From positions 15,334,501 through 15,398,500 of the forward strand of contig CM069877.1 of assembly GCA_036172665.1 (NCBI GenBank): a DNA stretch of 64,000 nt, written 5' to 3'. The notes beneath the pieces were generated by a model. It saw nothing but the letters and a program-made list of their open reading frames with translations. It was not told the origin of the DNA and did no database searches. Numbering within the stretch: position 1 is the stretch's first letter; each line of letters begins with the position of its first letter. Below are positions 11,488-23,577 of the stretch, piece by piece. The translations under genes and the position numbers were made by a program. The stretch comes from Prosopocoilus inquinatus (taxonomy: Eukaryota; Arthropoda; Insecta; Coleoptera; Lucanidae).

Positions 11488-11715
11488 CAATGGGGTCTAT
11501 TCTGTAATATTGATATGGACTTGATACGTGTGAATTATTGCTGTGTATCAAGTGACCTTGCCGAAATTGGTATTCTGTAAACAGTTTCGTAACAACTTGC
11601 AATCCGTACCAAGTGTGATATCAAGTTAATATGCATCTCTCTTCAATTGACGGTCGGCAATCGACTTGAATTTTTACGAAATCATATCAGTTCTCTTGAA
11701 TTATTGAATTATTGA
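11488..11715 (+). repeat. Copy of the 'ggggtctattctgtaa' repeat (half of a foldback element)
   Basis: Shares caatggggtctattctgtaa, cttgatat, aagtgacctt, gtaacaacttgcaatccgt, and atgcatctctcttcaatt followed by ggtcggcaatcga with the foldback element at 63418-63990. Here only one arm is seen. Confidence 0.75.
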
Positions 11716-12610
11716 AGACCATTTCAATTTGCAATCGCACAAAAAAGGGAAGCAAGACGCTTTGTTTTAATTTTCGTGTATTCAACCATATTTTGGTTTT
11801 GATTGGACACTTTTACATTTATTAAACGGTTACGGTCAACGTACATGTTTCAAGCCGTCTAATAAACGTACACGTTATACCACTTTGATACAGAAACATC
11901 GTATTTAGTATATGGAACACGTTTTTTCAACATGTTTCTCGCGGACATTTTATCCTTTATTAAACGTATATGTGTGTTGCTTGAGTTGACACTTGTCAAG
12001 AAACGGAGAAGGGCCTGCGCCACTCCGGAACTTACCTTATGTTCGGAACCAAGTCGATTGGACCCTTGGATGATGTTGAACAAGGTTACGTAACTTTACC
12101 CACTTAGTGGAGACGACGTGGGAAAACTCAGAAAATGTTTTCTGAAAGGGCGCCACCCAGCAGTAGTTACGTAACTCAGATGTGTGGAGGATACACGGCC
12201 CGAAGCGTGTATCCTGTGCCGTCCGCAGAGGTTCCAACACCCTAGGACTCGTATTCGAGCGCGAAATCCCACCCCTTAAGGATGTAAAGCCCCCGCAACA
12301 AAGTTCCGCTGACAATGGTATGCAAAAAGAGCCCAACAACAACAAAAAAAACACCTCGGTCATAAATCGGAACTTTAATTAATACAATCTCGGTAGCAAG
12401 TTCGTGGAAAATGTACAAATCAAAATTATGTATGGCTACTCCTGGATACGGGGAGACCATGCCTTAAATACGTTCATATACAAAGTACATTTCATGTGGA
12501 TAGAAAAAGCGCCTTTCCGGGAGTACTCACGCGACAGCTTACACCAAAGCATAAAAACGATTCGCTTTAAGCTCTATCTACAAATATACAGAAAACATTG
12601 AAGCCAAGTC
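11716..12610. other. Intergenic, no gene supported
   Basis: Only short frames lacking codon-level or domain support. One minus-strand frame (12037-12363) begins with a hydrophobic stretch resembling a signal peptide, but nothing else supports it. Confidence 0.5.
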
Positions 12611-12618
12611 AAACATAA

Positions 12619-12800
12619 AAAAATTACGACAATGTTCAGCGCTTTGAAGGAGCCTCTTAAACGTGAAAGCAAAATTTCAAATTTAAAACAATGTCCAAGA
12701 AGGAAAAAAAAAGGAAAAATTACGACAAAGTTTAACGCTCTGAATGAGCCTTTCAAACGTAATAGCAAAATTTTAAAGTTGTCCTCAAACGAAAAGAAAA
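12619..12800 (+). repeat. Tandem duplication, 96-bp period, in frame
   Basis: Two units, about 12632-12700 and 12728-12795, share the pattern F(S/N)AL(K/N)EP(L/F)KR(E/N)SKI in the same frame 32 codons apart. The frame around them (12632-12904) has no recognisable domain. It may be a degenerate repeat and not a gene. Confidence 0.6.
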
Positions 12801-14365
12801 AACAGGATACACGGGCGAAAAGTGCCGATGTTAATAAAATATGCGCAGTGCGCCAACTAAGGCACAGAGGGGAGGGGGGACTTTTCCGTACCGCAGCGAC
12901 GTAAAAACGGTGACGCCGCTCCGCAAGGATAGTGACGAGAAAAGGAGAAAAGCCAAAATTAAATTAAATAAAACGACCTTAAAGTTGCCCCCCCCCCCGC
13001 GACTTCGAAAACTCAGCGACGATTCTGCCTAGGACGTTTAGGCGATAGCGACCTTTTTCGAAGACAGAACATGACGGCTGTCGGGCTCGTCTCGCTGAAA
13101 CAAGTCGAACGACGGAGAAAGGTCGATATTACTTGGGATTCGTCACTACTAATCCACCTGTGCAGCGGCCCCCTTGCCTGGGACTAGCACTATAATAGCG
13201 GGAAACAAGAAGAGAACAATTAACAAAAGAATGACCACGAGGTCGTCAAAGAAAACTCACCCTACGTTAGCCGTAGGTGCAGAAGAGACCCAAAAATTGC
13301 TGCCAAATTCGCAGTATGCGATCCCGGCTTAACGCTTGGGGTAAAATAACGACGGGCGAAAAGAAATCCACAAAAATGCTGGTCGAAGCTCAGAAAATAC
13401 GTAACACAAGATTTCAAACCAGCTACACTCAGTCGTTACTGACTCACTTGCGCTTTCTCCCACCAAGACCGCAACGCGATCTCACAGCCGCTTCAAAAAT
13501 GGAACAACAGCGACATCTAAACGTCGGAGACTCAAGAGCGCGTGGGAAAAGGAAGGAAACTAACACCAAACTTGATTATAGAAAGCTCACCGTAACAAAT
13601 TGATATGCATATCAATGTTACAGAATAGCTTTGAATGTGACTTGTTCACGCGTTCATTCAGACATTTTCTATTTTTTAAAACTTTTTTATTCGATTACTA
13701 TTATTATTAAGCGTTCTTTAGGTATTAATTGGGCGAAGTCTCGTCATGATCCTCCTCCAAATAAACTCAAGTGGTGAGTGAATCTTGTAGACAATGATTC
13801 ACTATTTGCTTGATCCATAAAGTCCCCATGTCATGATCTCCATCGATGAGCAATTGGAAAAGAACATGATCACCTCGACGATCTACAAGTTCGTCCTCAC
13901 AAATCTGCAGTCACAAAAGCAACACTAAATTCATTGAGCAACATTACGTATTTCTTTGTACCTTTGAATAATTAATTAATCGGCTAATAACAATTTTTTT
14001 TAAGTTTAAAACTTTCTTGTTCTTGATTATTATTATACAATACAAACGTGCCGAAGAAAACTTCTTATTTAAAGCAAACGCGCAGCTGTCGACACGAACT
14101 CAAGATAAATTGCTTCAAGCCCGATTCGCTGATAAGTTCCGACAACGGGTTTCATTCCCGAACACTTCCCTCCTCCCCCTCCCACTCGCTAATATTCTTA
14201 GCAGCCGTTAAATCGGTCGACTTATCGACGTTCCTGCAGGAAGAGGGCTTAGGGGCGCACAAAGGAAAATGTTTTAATTCATCAAACGGGGAATTAACTT
14301 CTCGATCATTTAGAACTCCGTTCTTTCGGAACTTCCGAACTTAATTTGGTTGTTTCTTTTCTCAG
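12801..14365. other. Intron or upstream region of the GPCR exon; no earlier exon found
   Basis: Somewhat GC-richer around 12840-13600, then AT-rich. I searched for other transmembrane exons of the receptor and found none, so TM1-TM6 must be encoded upstream of the window or beyond what I can recognise. The splice acceptor at 14361-14365 (tttcttttctcag) closes this region. Confidence 0.5.
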
Positions 14366-14509
14366 GCCCGGTATTTACGATCCTGACGCTCCTGTACAGC
14401 CTGAACAGCTGCGTGAACCCTTGGATTTACCTGGCCTTCAACAGGGAACTGCCGAGACTACTTCTTCGCCACTACACAGCCACAAGCAATAACTACAGGA
14501 ACGCAGCAG
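14366..14509 (+). CDS. Neuropeptide GPCR, exon encoding TM7 and start of C-terminal tail
   Basis: A 144-bp exon bounded by a strong acceptor (tgtttcttttctcag) and donor (GCAG|gtaaat). It encodes PVFTILTLLYSLNSCVNPWI and continues YLAFNRELPRLLLRHY, i.e. TM7 with NSCVNPWIY, the NPxxY motif of class A receptors, followed by helix 8. LNSCxNPWIY is typical of the vasopressin/CCAP/neuropeptide-S receptor group. The NRELPRLLLRHY tail makes an insect crustacean-cardioactive-peptide (CCAP) receptor my first choice and an inotocin (vasopressin-like) receptor the alternative. The exon ends in phase 1, and both downstream exons at 15156 and 19105 start with gt, completing a Gly codon. Earlier exons are not in the window. 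Confidence 0.8.
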
Positions 14510-15155
14510 GTAAATTCCCCCTGAGTGTTTTCGTGTATCCCCCTCTGTGGTTCTAACTAACGTCTTCCGAGTTGTTTGCATTAATGTTGAATGTCCTTCT
14601 TTCCTTTAAGGCGTATACTTACCTACTGAAACCGCAAGCTAAAATGGTGGAGGCGCCCGAAACATGAACAATAATAATAATCATTTACGGGTGTACTCGG
14701 CGCTTAAAATTTCCGCCTGCATTATTTATTGTTTCGTTTAAAATTCTCACTGAGGGATGACGCCTCTCATAGAAAGGTATTATACACGGCCGCGAGTGTC
14801 TGGAGATATGACGAAGGTTTCCCCTCTCGCCGTTTAATATAATGCGAATTAGTTTAACAAAGACTTTCCGAACTGCGAACGCGATAAGCACTTCATTCGG
14901 AATTAAATTAAACCGTCTAGTCAACATGATCCTGAGCCTGTTTATACTTAACATAACACGAAATTGTGTAGCTATTATGTTTCATTAACGCCTGCAAATC
15001 CCTTGATTGCCTCTGAAGTTACTAACAAAAAAATTTAGTGGGTACTTCCCAAGCTCGTGGTATCAGTGCTCAGTGGAGGTGGTGGTGGTGATAATGCTTG
15101 GCAGTGAAGTCTTCGGACTTCACGAAAAAAAAATCTTATTTCACCTTTGGTACAG

Positions 15156-15322
15156 GTAACAGCGCGAGTAACTCGTCTGGAACTGTGGAGAGCACTTCGT
15201 TTTCCAGGTGGCGGCCCCTCTGCAGCGCGAGGCCGCGCAAAGATCAGAGCAACAAAACCTCCGATCGCCCTCACGTCCTCTACAACACAAGAGGATGGGT
15301 CCTCGTCGCAGCGCCAACCTGA
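15156..15322 (+). CDS. GPCR candidate last exon A (C-terminal tail)
   Basis: Acceptor ctttggtacag, then 55 codons in the phase set by the TM7 exon. It starts GNSASNSSGTVESTSFSRW, contains LCSARP, RP-V-YNTR-W, and ends at TGA 15320-15322. The tail is Ser/Thr-rich, as expected for receptor phosphorylation and arrestin control. It aligns end to end with exon B at 19105, so it is one of two paralogous terminal exons. An overlapping frame stays open to 15437, so an unseen splice or frameshift is possible. AATAAA-type signals occur near 15450-15462. Confidence 0.7.
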
Positions 15323-18300
15323 CACGAACACCCCCGAAGACGTCTCGCTGACGGCGTCAGAGAATTCGCACGAGCGCCTCAAGCAAATCGAAAGAAACGT
15401 GGAGGTTTACGGGGAGGAAGTCACAAGCCCCTGTTGATGAAATTAAAAAATAAAAATAAAAACGCCGAGAGAACTTGCTTACTAAATCGAATTTAATAGG
15501 GTTTCTTAAATTGAACACGAAAGAAAAATGTATGCCGACGCCACTGTTTCTGTTTGTAATCAAAATTATATATATTTTTTTTTGATTCACGTAAATAAAA
15601 TGATCGATAAGTTTAATCGTGTGTTCTTCTTTATTCTTTCTTGTGCTAGATAGGCTTGCCAAATTGATTCCGATTTGACTTTCTTTTTCGACCATTTCTT
15701 CCTCATTGCATTTTTTCTTTGCTGTCATCTTCTGTATCTTCTTTCCTTTTTAAGTTCTGGGGGCGTCGGAATTTTTCTTTGTGTGTTTTGTCGTTTTTCT
15801 TCATTTCCTTGCTTTCCTGTTGTTATTTCTTTTTAAACCCCTGGGCGTCGGAATGTGAATTCTTGTTGTGCCACGTGACTTCAGCTTGGTCTTACAAATT
15901 CTTCCTCTCTTTGTGCTGAATTTTACCGTTGTTCTGTTTTTTATTTACTATCATTTTTCTATTTTATTTATTCTTCTTCCTTAGCTTATCGAAATTCTTT
16001 CTCGTTGTATTTGATTTCATTTCTCAAGTTCTCACCCTTCTTAATCATTCTGCTTTTCTTTCTGTTTGTACTTTCTTCTTTTCACTTATCAGGATTTTTT
16101 TGTAGTTACAATCTTGTCTTCATTTTGGTTTCTTCGGTTTCTATCTTTCTAAACTGTACTTCGTTCGTTCCTTCCTGAACTTATTTTTTTGCCGTTATTC
16201 TTCAATTTTTTCTTTGTTCTTTATGTTACGTCGGAATTTACCAGAATTATTCGTTCTTACCTTCGATTTACTTTCCTCAATTCAATCTTTATTTTCATTA
16301 CTTTTTCGTGGTCTTTCTTGTTGTCATTCTTCTTACGCTCTTCATTTCCTTTTGGCCAAAGTTTGTTTGATTTGTTTGTCGTGCTTTTGATTCTGGTCTT
16401 TAGTTGAATTTCCAATTTTAATGTTGGGACTTTGACCCCAATTGTTAAGTAGAGGTCCCTAGTTCCATCTCTTTCTTCTTACTTCTTGCTTTCATTATTT
16501 TCTTAATATCAATAATGGCCATACTTAATTATATTTGGCATTTAATTTGTAAATTGTTTTTCCCAAAATATGTAAATATTTTTTTAATTTCCTTCGATTT
16601 TCCGTTTCAGTCTATCTTCCTCTATTACTGTTACTGTTTTGTTTTTGTATTGAAGAAATTTTCTCTTCTATTGTAACAGAAAACAGGTCTTCTTCTTCTA
16701 TTCTAGGAGACCAGTTCTTTTTCTTTTTTACTTTTGTTTCTTCTATTGTCATTGCAAATATTTTTTCTCGTTCGCCACATAAATTTGGTTGTCCTAATTT
16801 TTTTTCTTTCTCTTCTGGGTGTTGTTTTGTCTTCATACCAGATTATCTCTTATTTAATTCTTTAATTGCACTTTATAAGCTACTGTACATAACTTTACGT
16901 TGCGTAAAAATTGAATTGTGTGAAATTGCTGCGGTTATATTTCTTATATTTTCTTCTAGAATCTTCCTTGTTTGTACTCTTCTTAGAGTTTCTCTGCACA
17001 CTGAATTGAAGTTTATTCTTGTCTCCTGTTTAATGACATTCAGTCCTCCATCCACCCATCTTCTTTTTATTCAGCCTTTTCTTTTCGTTTTTCTGTCTTT
17101 ATTTCATATATCTCCTTTAAGTAACTTTTTAGGCTACGCTTCTTTTCAATTTACTTCACTCTGTCTCTTCTCTTTTTTAAATGAGCTTCTTTCTCTAACT
17201 GTTCCCTGGCCGAAAGATTAACAATAAGCCCGGAGCCATCCTGATTCTCTTTTCGTTCTGTTTTTGTTTCAGTGCCATTTCGGATGTATGTCTCTTTCCA
17301 GTTTCTTCGATTCGATTTGTTCCCAATTCTCTCTTCTCTTGTTCCTTCTTTGTTCTGAGTCTGTCGCGTTCTGCTTTCTCCGTCACTGCAGTCTTCTTAG
17401 AAATGTCATTCTTGGCGTTCTAGAACATGAAGTTGCCTATTTCCATCCCTATCTTGTCTTTTTTTAATTGTCTCAGTTCTTCTTCTCTAAGTTTTACTCC
17501 CTTTCTTCCTTTTCCCTGCCCTCTTTTGAAAGATCTTGAAGTATCGCAGCAAGTCCGCGTATCCTCGATTATTCGATTTCTTTTCTTTTCTGTCTGTTTC
17601 TTCTTTCTTTCTCCGCCAGTTCCCCAAAGTATTTCGTTTTTAAGGGCTTGTCTATCACAATCCGGTCAATTCCTTTCTGCTTGTAATTGCCAATCCAATT
17701 TGTTTATTACTTGGCGCCCTCTAAAGTTTAGATATTCGTAAGACCATTCGCTTCTTCCTCTTTATTTCGCTTTGAAATGGTTTTCACAACTTTAACTTAT
17801 TGTTTTTGTACGTTTAATTCTTTTTCTTTCTCCTTTTCCCTTCTTCCTCTCATCAGAATGTTTTTTTGTATCTTCTTCAATCCAATTTCCTCCAAAATAT
17901 GATAAGAGGGTGGTTTGTTTCAAGTACTCCCTCATCGTCCTCTCTCTCTTTCTCTCTCCCTCTCTTTTATTTGCCCCATTTCTTCTTCTCTAAGTTTTGC
18001 TCCCTTTCTTCCTTTTCCCTACCCTCTTTTCAAAGATCTTCTTGAAGTATCGTATCAAAGCTTCGTTTCCTCGATTATCCGTTTTCTTTTTTGTTTTTTT
18101 TTTCTTTTCCGATTTGATTCTTTTAAAGGTTTCTGTTTCATGGCTTCATTCTTCTTGCTTCTCTCATCAATTTCATTTCTGGGGGAGTTTTGGACTTCCG
18201 AGTCTCACACAAAAGAACTTAGTATACTTATCCATGGGGGTTTCATTTGTGTACATGAAATTCCTGCAAAGATGGAAAATCACATAAATAAGAAAAATGT

Positions 18301-19104
18301 TTATGAACAAAAGATAATAAAATAAGTAATAAAGATAATCGTGCGACGTATCAAATGAAACGTCTTAACGAAAATGTAAGGGTATGGTGAGCCCCCATTA
18401 CTTAATTAATTAAGGCATGGTGGTGAAGTGGAGGCTAAACTCATTCGTGGATCGAGGAGCCTAAGTCCTAAAACATCACAAGGGAATTAAAGAAACGTTA
18501 AATCCATAGTGGTCAAACTTTTTTACGAAGAAAGGAAAGCTGGGCGTGCGACCTATCAAATCTTCGCGATACTTATCCGAATTTCAAAGTTAGGGTGCAT
18601 GGGGAATTGGGATTTGGAGATGCTACTGATTAGTGGATCGGTGTACCAAACTCAACTCAAAAAACTCGCATCGGAATTAAAGAAAATTCCTAATCAATCA
18701 CTGTGAGATAAGATCCGTACATACTGAAAACCATTTCTGATTTGTTGAATCCTAAGCAACTCTGATCCTCTCCTCAAAGTACCTTCCCAGACTTTTCCAG
18801 ATGGCCCCCCTTTAAAGCAGTGAAATCGCCGTTTTGAGAAAACAAATCTCTATCAATTAGACGACAGAGTTTTCGAAGGTCGCGAAAGTGTTAAGCTACA
18901 ATACGCCAGACAACTCTTTCTGTAGTCCAAATCCTCCTCCTCCCTTAGTGTAAAATTAGCTGCTTAGAGACTCGATGTTTCTTTGTGAATGTGTAATATC
19001 TGTGAGTAAGTGTCGTACTCTTCTCTCTCTGTGTTTCTGTTGCTCTAAATAGTGTTGAACTCCCCCGGCAATTTGATTTTAATCACCGACTTGGTCTGAC
19101 ACAG
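15323..19104 (+). other. Intron between alternative GPCR last exons, largely pyrimidine-rich
   Basis: About 15640-18130 is dominated by T and C on the + strand with many short homopyrimidine runs. All open frames inside consist of Phe/Ser/Leu-rich low-complexity translations and are not genes. It includes a ~120-bp direct duplication (17467-17590 and 17969-18093) and a degenerate ~200-bp tandem pair (18340-18500 and 18545-18690). Confidence 0.7.
17467..18093 (+). repeat. Direct duplication within the pyrimidine-rich intron
   Basis: Segments 17467-17590 and 17969-18093 both contain cttcttctctaagtttt, ctccctttcttccttttccct, cctctttt.aaagatctt, gaagtatcg and tcctcgattat. They differ by scattered changes and a 3-bp indel. 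Confidence 0.8.
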
Positions 19105-19274
19105 GTAACAACAGCACGAGTAACTCCTCCGGGGCCATAGAAACGACCACCTTGAGGCCCTTCTCGCGGTGGTCCCTGTGCAGTACGAGGCCGGTAAAGT
19201 GTCCCGGTAAGCTGCCCTGCCGGCCCTACGTCCATTACAACTCAAGAAGGTGGATCGTCACGACGACGACATGA
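19105..19274 (+). CDS. GPCR candidate last exon B, paralogous to exon A
   Basis: Acceptor ggtctgacacag, then 56 codons in the same phase: starts GNNSTSNSSGAIETTTLRPF, contains SRWSLCSTRP, a Cys-rich insert, YVHYNSRRW, and stops at TGA 19272-19274, one codon from the aligned stop of exon A. Preservation of frame and stop argues against a dead duplicate. A further 37 codons are open after the TGA to TAA 19386-19388, ending NETVM. A good internal donor (CCG|gtaagc near 19209) leaves room for another splice form. A polyadenylation signal AATAAA lies near 19527. Confidence 0.65.
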
Positions 19275-19539
19275 AACAACGTGCCCGGAAGCGGCTTCTT
19301 GGACGGGAACGCTTCCGGTTGCTCCTCCTTGGGGGAAATCGCCACCGAAGTGATCGTGGTCGACGTTAATAACGAGACTGTGATGTAAATAATACACGCC
19401 CGTACACTCAGGAATTCACTCAGATTTCACGTGTCTTCAATGTACTTAACTGTTGTACCTAAAATAATTCTTTGAACCGTGTACATAAATAACGTACTTA
19501 AAGGTTTTCTTTTTTGTAAGTTTCCAATAAAGAAATGTG

Positions 19540-20590
19540 ATACTTATTTCTTCTTTTATATTTCTGTGTGGCCCCCCGCCTTGGAATAAGTGAAGAGCGC
19601 GACCACAAAAATTCAATTGAGCCGCAAAACTGAGAGGGCCAACATGTCATGGGGGTGGAGGAGGTGGGGGAATTCAATTCGGACGTCCGATGATATATGA
19701 GATAGGCAACATACCAGAACGCCATAAAAACACATACACATAAATTCTGGCGCGACTCCAGCACCTTTTTGCACCTCCTACCCGCCTTTTCACACTTTGC
19801 TTCTAAGCTAACAAAAACGCTTCCCCATTGAACGAACCAAAACGACGGCAATAAATTCGATATTCCTCTCAACAAATATTAATTAATTATTGAAAACCCC
19901 TAATTAAAGCAAAGATAAATTCTTCTCTTCCTCCCCCTTTCCCCTAGATCCCCGTCTAGTTCGCATTTCCGGGAGGCGAAAGTTTCAATTAACTTCTGGT
20001 TTTCCCGCCGTCGACTTCGCTTCGTCGTGTGTGCTTAATAAAGAGCAATCTGCTTTAAAATGCAAGACGAGGGTGAGCAGGCAGGCGAATTTGTATTCGG
20101 GAAGTGGTCGCCGTCATATTTTGAATAACGAATGAAAGGGCGAGTTGTTTGCGACACGGGGGAAATATATCGAAGGTCCAAAATGCGAACAGATTACGTT
20201 AAAATTCCCTCTTCCCACATACAACGAAAAGTAACACGTTTCGACCCAGATGCTAACTAACCCTTCCAAAGTATGTACTACGACGCTCAACTTAAATGAT
20301 ACTCCTGCATGCGAACCATGCTCTTAAGAACATTTAGCGTAAGGGCTACGAAACTTTCAAATGGTATAATTTACGGTGAGCGTCGTTGTACCTACTTCAT
20401 GAAACCAGGCAAGCCCATAATTCATAAAAGAAGTGTACTTGTCTTAACTTTCCTTATTAAGGTACAACGTCACATCTTTCTCCAATCGATAATCAGATTT
20501 GCAAAGACTTCTTCGATTATTGACGGAGAAAGATATGTCAATGTGTCTTGGTATGGTACGAATGGGATATTGCCGAGAAAGAATCGATAC
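19540..20590. other. Intergenic after the GPCR gene, nothing recognised
   Basis: No supported gene. Short open frames on both strands lack domains. Confidence 0.5.
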
Positions 20591-20594
20591 CAAA

Positions 20595-20655
20595 CATTTA
20601 CTTACAATTTTCATCGGACAAGAATCAACTTCAATCATATAATAATAATAATAAT
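20595..20655 (-). repeat. Fragment of the 6511-6760 repeat family with ATA microsatellite
   Basis: Reads tcatcggacaagaatcaact, the inverse of the leader at about 6517-6540, followed by an AAT/ATA microsatellite. The 53-kb copy has a TTA microsatellite at the same side. Confidence 0.7.
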
Positions 20656-20724
20656 ATACTATAACTCGCGTACCTACCCGTGTTGCCATTTATTTAAATG
20701 GAACTGGCTTCCCTTTATGAAAAT

Positions 20725-21690
20725 TCTTACCCGATAACTACCGGATACCCGATATTCGGAGAATACCCATTCAATAACTTATTATGTAGCAAACTGGCTT
20801 CAATTTGTCAATTCTAGTTCAATGTTATGTCAAAAGCAATCGTAGGATGTCGCTGTTTAAACGAAATCTTATGTGAAAAAGACCTTGGCTAGAAAGCTGA
20901 AATATCGTTTCAAATTTTCTTGTGCGTACATCAGTTTAGAACTCAAGAATAAATTTTATTCTAGTGAGTTCCTTTCATTTGTGATGAAAGATGTTTCTGT
21001 CTGAGTTTTATAAAAATCTTTTAATAACAACAATTTTCATAAGACAATGTTTTGAGCAACACGACCTCGGGTAACGTTACATAATTTTATTTGATTAAAG
21101 ATTTATTAAACGTTATAAATAGCGTCAAAACATAAACTACTGCTACTATCATTCAGTTTCTTGTCAAATTTTTACGATGCACTTCGAGATATGCCAAAAC
21201 TACAGTTTCCGGTTCTTCATCAATTGAAACACAGCCATCTTAATGAATTTGTAAAAATGAAAATATCTTCTTCATTTGTTAATTTCCGATAAAGGACAAT
21301 TTTAATTCTGAATTTTATTCTTTATCGATTGGTCAAATAATATACAGCATACAACACTCTTCTTTTCCCTTTATTTCGTAAGCGCAATGTTCAATTGTTT
21401 TTTTTAAATGCATCGTTGCAATCAGGCCAAAAAGTATTACTAGTTTGCTAATTAACCGTATCTCTAACTTTAATAATAAAAAAGTTAGCAATAGGTTGAG
21501 GTTTTTTCAATAACTATACAAATGTTGTTACTTTTCCTTCTATTACCTCAATATACGACAAAAAGAAAACTTAAAACGTAAGTTTCATCTACGGATACCG
21601 ATACCCATAATTTTGCTACCAGGGTACCCGTTACTGATACCCGCGTAGTTACCCGTTACCGGATAAGTTTCTCGGGTACTCGATAAGTAC
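20725..21690. repeat. Degenerate TACCCGATA-type ends and MITE fragment
   Basis: 20725-20775 and 21590-21690 carry tacccgata/taccggata motifs like those of the hAT-like MITE at 8859. Between them, 20785-20860 is a short copy of the 9236 family (caatttgtcaattctagttcaatgttatg). I could not fix the element ends. Confidence 0.55.
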
Positions 21691-21984
21691 TCTTGTTTGT
21701 ATAGTTGCTATTTCATAAGTGGTTTTATGTGGGTGAAAAGATAGAGAATATGACAGTTTTTTTTTCAAACCTCATCAAGTAAGGTAAATGTCAACCAAAC
21801 CCACGGACCATACGTACTTGTTTTGTTGTCACTTTTACATTTTTAACTTAATTGTTTCAATAAATTTGGATTTGACTCCTAACCACAATACTTTTTTTAA
21901 TTGTTTCAGTTACAAATTATAATTTTTCACGTACAAGTACTTACTAAAGGTTTATTAAATATTAAGCTGAATAAATATTTAAAG

Positions 21985-22315
21985 TTCATTAAGTTAGGTG
22001 CTCCCGAGAAGTTAGCACCCAGAAAATTAATTAATGAAAATAGCGTAAAAGGATCACTTACAAATTACGCTTTCGGGATTACAAAAACTTACAATTAACT
22101 TACTAATTATTGGTAACGAAAAAATATAATAATTAAAATAGTTGGGGGCTCCCGAGAAGTTAGCACCAAAATAGTCAACTGTGTTTTCTCCCAATGATTT
22201 TATAAATTATTGTCTATCGGTCATAAGTAATTACTAATTGATTACTAATTGCTACGAAATTGTAAGTTAATAAACTGATATTGTGTGGGGGCTAACTTCA
22301 CGGAGCCTATAAATG
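21985..22315. repeat. Repeated snap-back motif ggtgctcccgagaagttagcacc
   Basis: The motif occurs at 21993-22018 and again at 22145-22170. A partly inverted version (ggggctaacttcacggagcc) lies at 22287-22307. Each unit can pair ggtgct with agcacc. No coding content. Confidence 0.65.
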
Positions 22316-23577
22316 CAATGTGCCTATTTTTGAAAACCCTAAAAAGGCGCACTTTTTAACTTGTTGCGTCAACAACATTTTATAATTATATAATAACGCA
22401 CCAAGGAGTTTTCGCACCGGTTTTGACCGTAGGGAATTAAACTTTTATCAAAAATATCGGGCTAGCGGCCAATAAAATACTTTTTTTATTTCTCTTTTAT
22501 TTTATATCTTGTTACATTGCTCCCAAAAATATTCTTACAATGGAAAATCGAGAGAATATTTTGAATTCGGTCAATTCCCCTTTTTTTATTATCGGAGGCA
22601 TTAAAAACGTTCATCCAGTATGGGGCAGTGACCCTTTAAAAAAACAAGGACAAATCTTATACTAACCAATAAAGAAATATATCCCCATTAAATTCGTCTA
22701 AAAGTGTTGTGGATTTAGTCATATATTCTAGACATATAGCAAGTTCATGTCGTTCTTATACATTTAATGAGACTTTAGGAAGTGACCATTTTCCAGTTAT
22801 TAACGACATAGGGGAGAGAAGTTGCGACGTGGAAACTTGTAACGGAAATATAATTTTGGCTGTACAAAAACAGAATTTTAAGAAAGCAAATTGGAACAAA
22901 TTTACAGATTGCATTGAGAATGATTTCAGGAACAATGAAATAAATCAGTACGAAGCTTTTACCAAATTAGTATTAAATGCATCCTCTAATTCAATTCCTT
23001 TATTTCAATTTTTCCGGCATGCACACAAACCTTGTCCATGGCGGGATGAGGAATGTAATAGGATAATACAACTTAGAAAACAATTAATTCGACAATATAC
23101 ATGGGCTGCTGGAAAAATTTCTGGAAACTGTATGAAAAAACGCATATGGAACTCGGTAAACGGTATCATTGTTTTTCAAAGTATTCGCCTTTGACGTCAA
23201 TATATTTTGCATACGCTCGAACTAATTTCTAAAGCACGTTTTCCACTCTAAAGATGGTACCTCAGAAACCAGTGTCCGGAATGTTTCAACCGCTGCTTCA
23301 GCCGACGAAACTCGCTCTCCACGCATTTTATTTTTGATATTTGGGAACAAAAAGAAATCATTAGGTGATAAATCAGGTGAATATGGACAATGAGTCATTA
23401 ATTCAACATTTTTGTTGGACAAAAAATCAACTGTTTGACGGGCTGAGTGAGAGCTGGCGTTGTCATGATGGAGAATAATTCGTCTATTTCGATTGTTTAT
23501 TCTTATTTGATCGATGACTTCCAGCAAACAAATTGTAGTATACCAGTCAGCATTCACGGTTTTTCGATCCTCTAAAG

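Noticed and set aside
12037..12363. Minus-strand ORF starting with a signal-peptide-like hydrophobic stretch
   Set aside because: Only 108 codons, no domain, no splice or promoter context, and it overlaps other equally open frames.
13277..13603. 108-codon + strand ORF in a GC-richer segment
   Set aside because: No recognisable motif or periodic codon bias by eye; likely chance in a low-stop region.
15719..18325. Multiple Phe/Ser/Leu-rich ORFs resembling membrane proteins
   Set aside because: Products of T/C-rich low-complexity DNA; the same pattern recurs at 31.8-33.5 kb and 61.5-63.2 kb.
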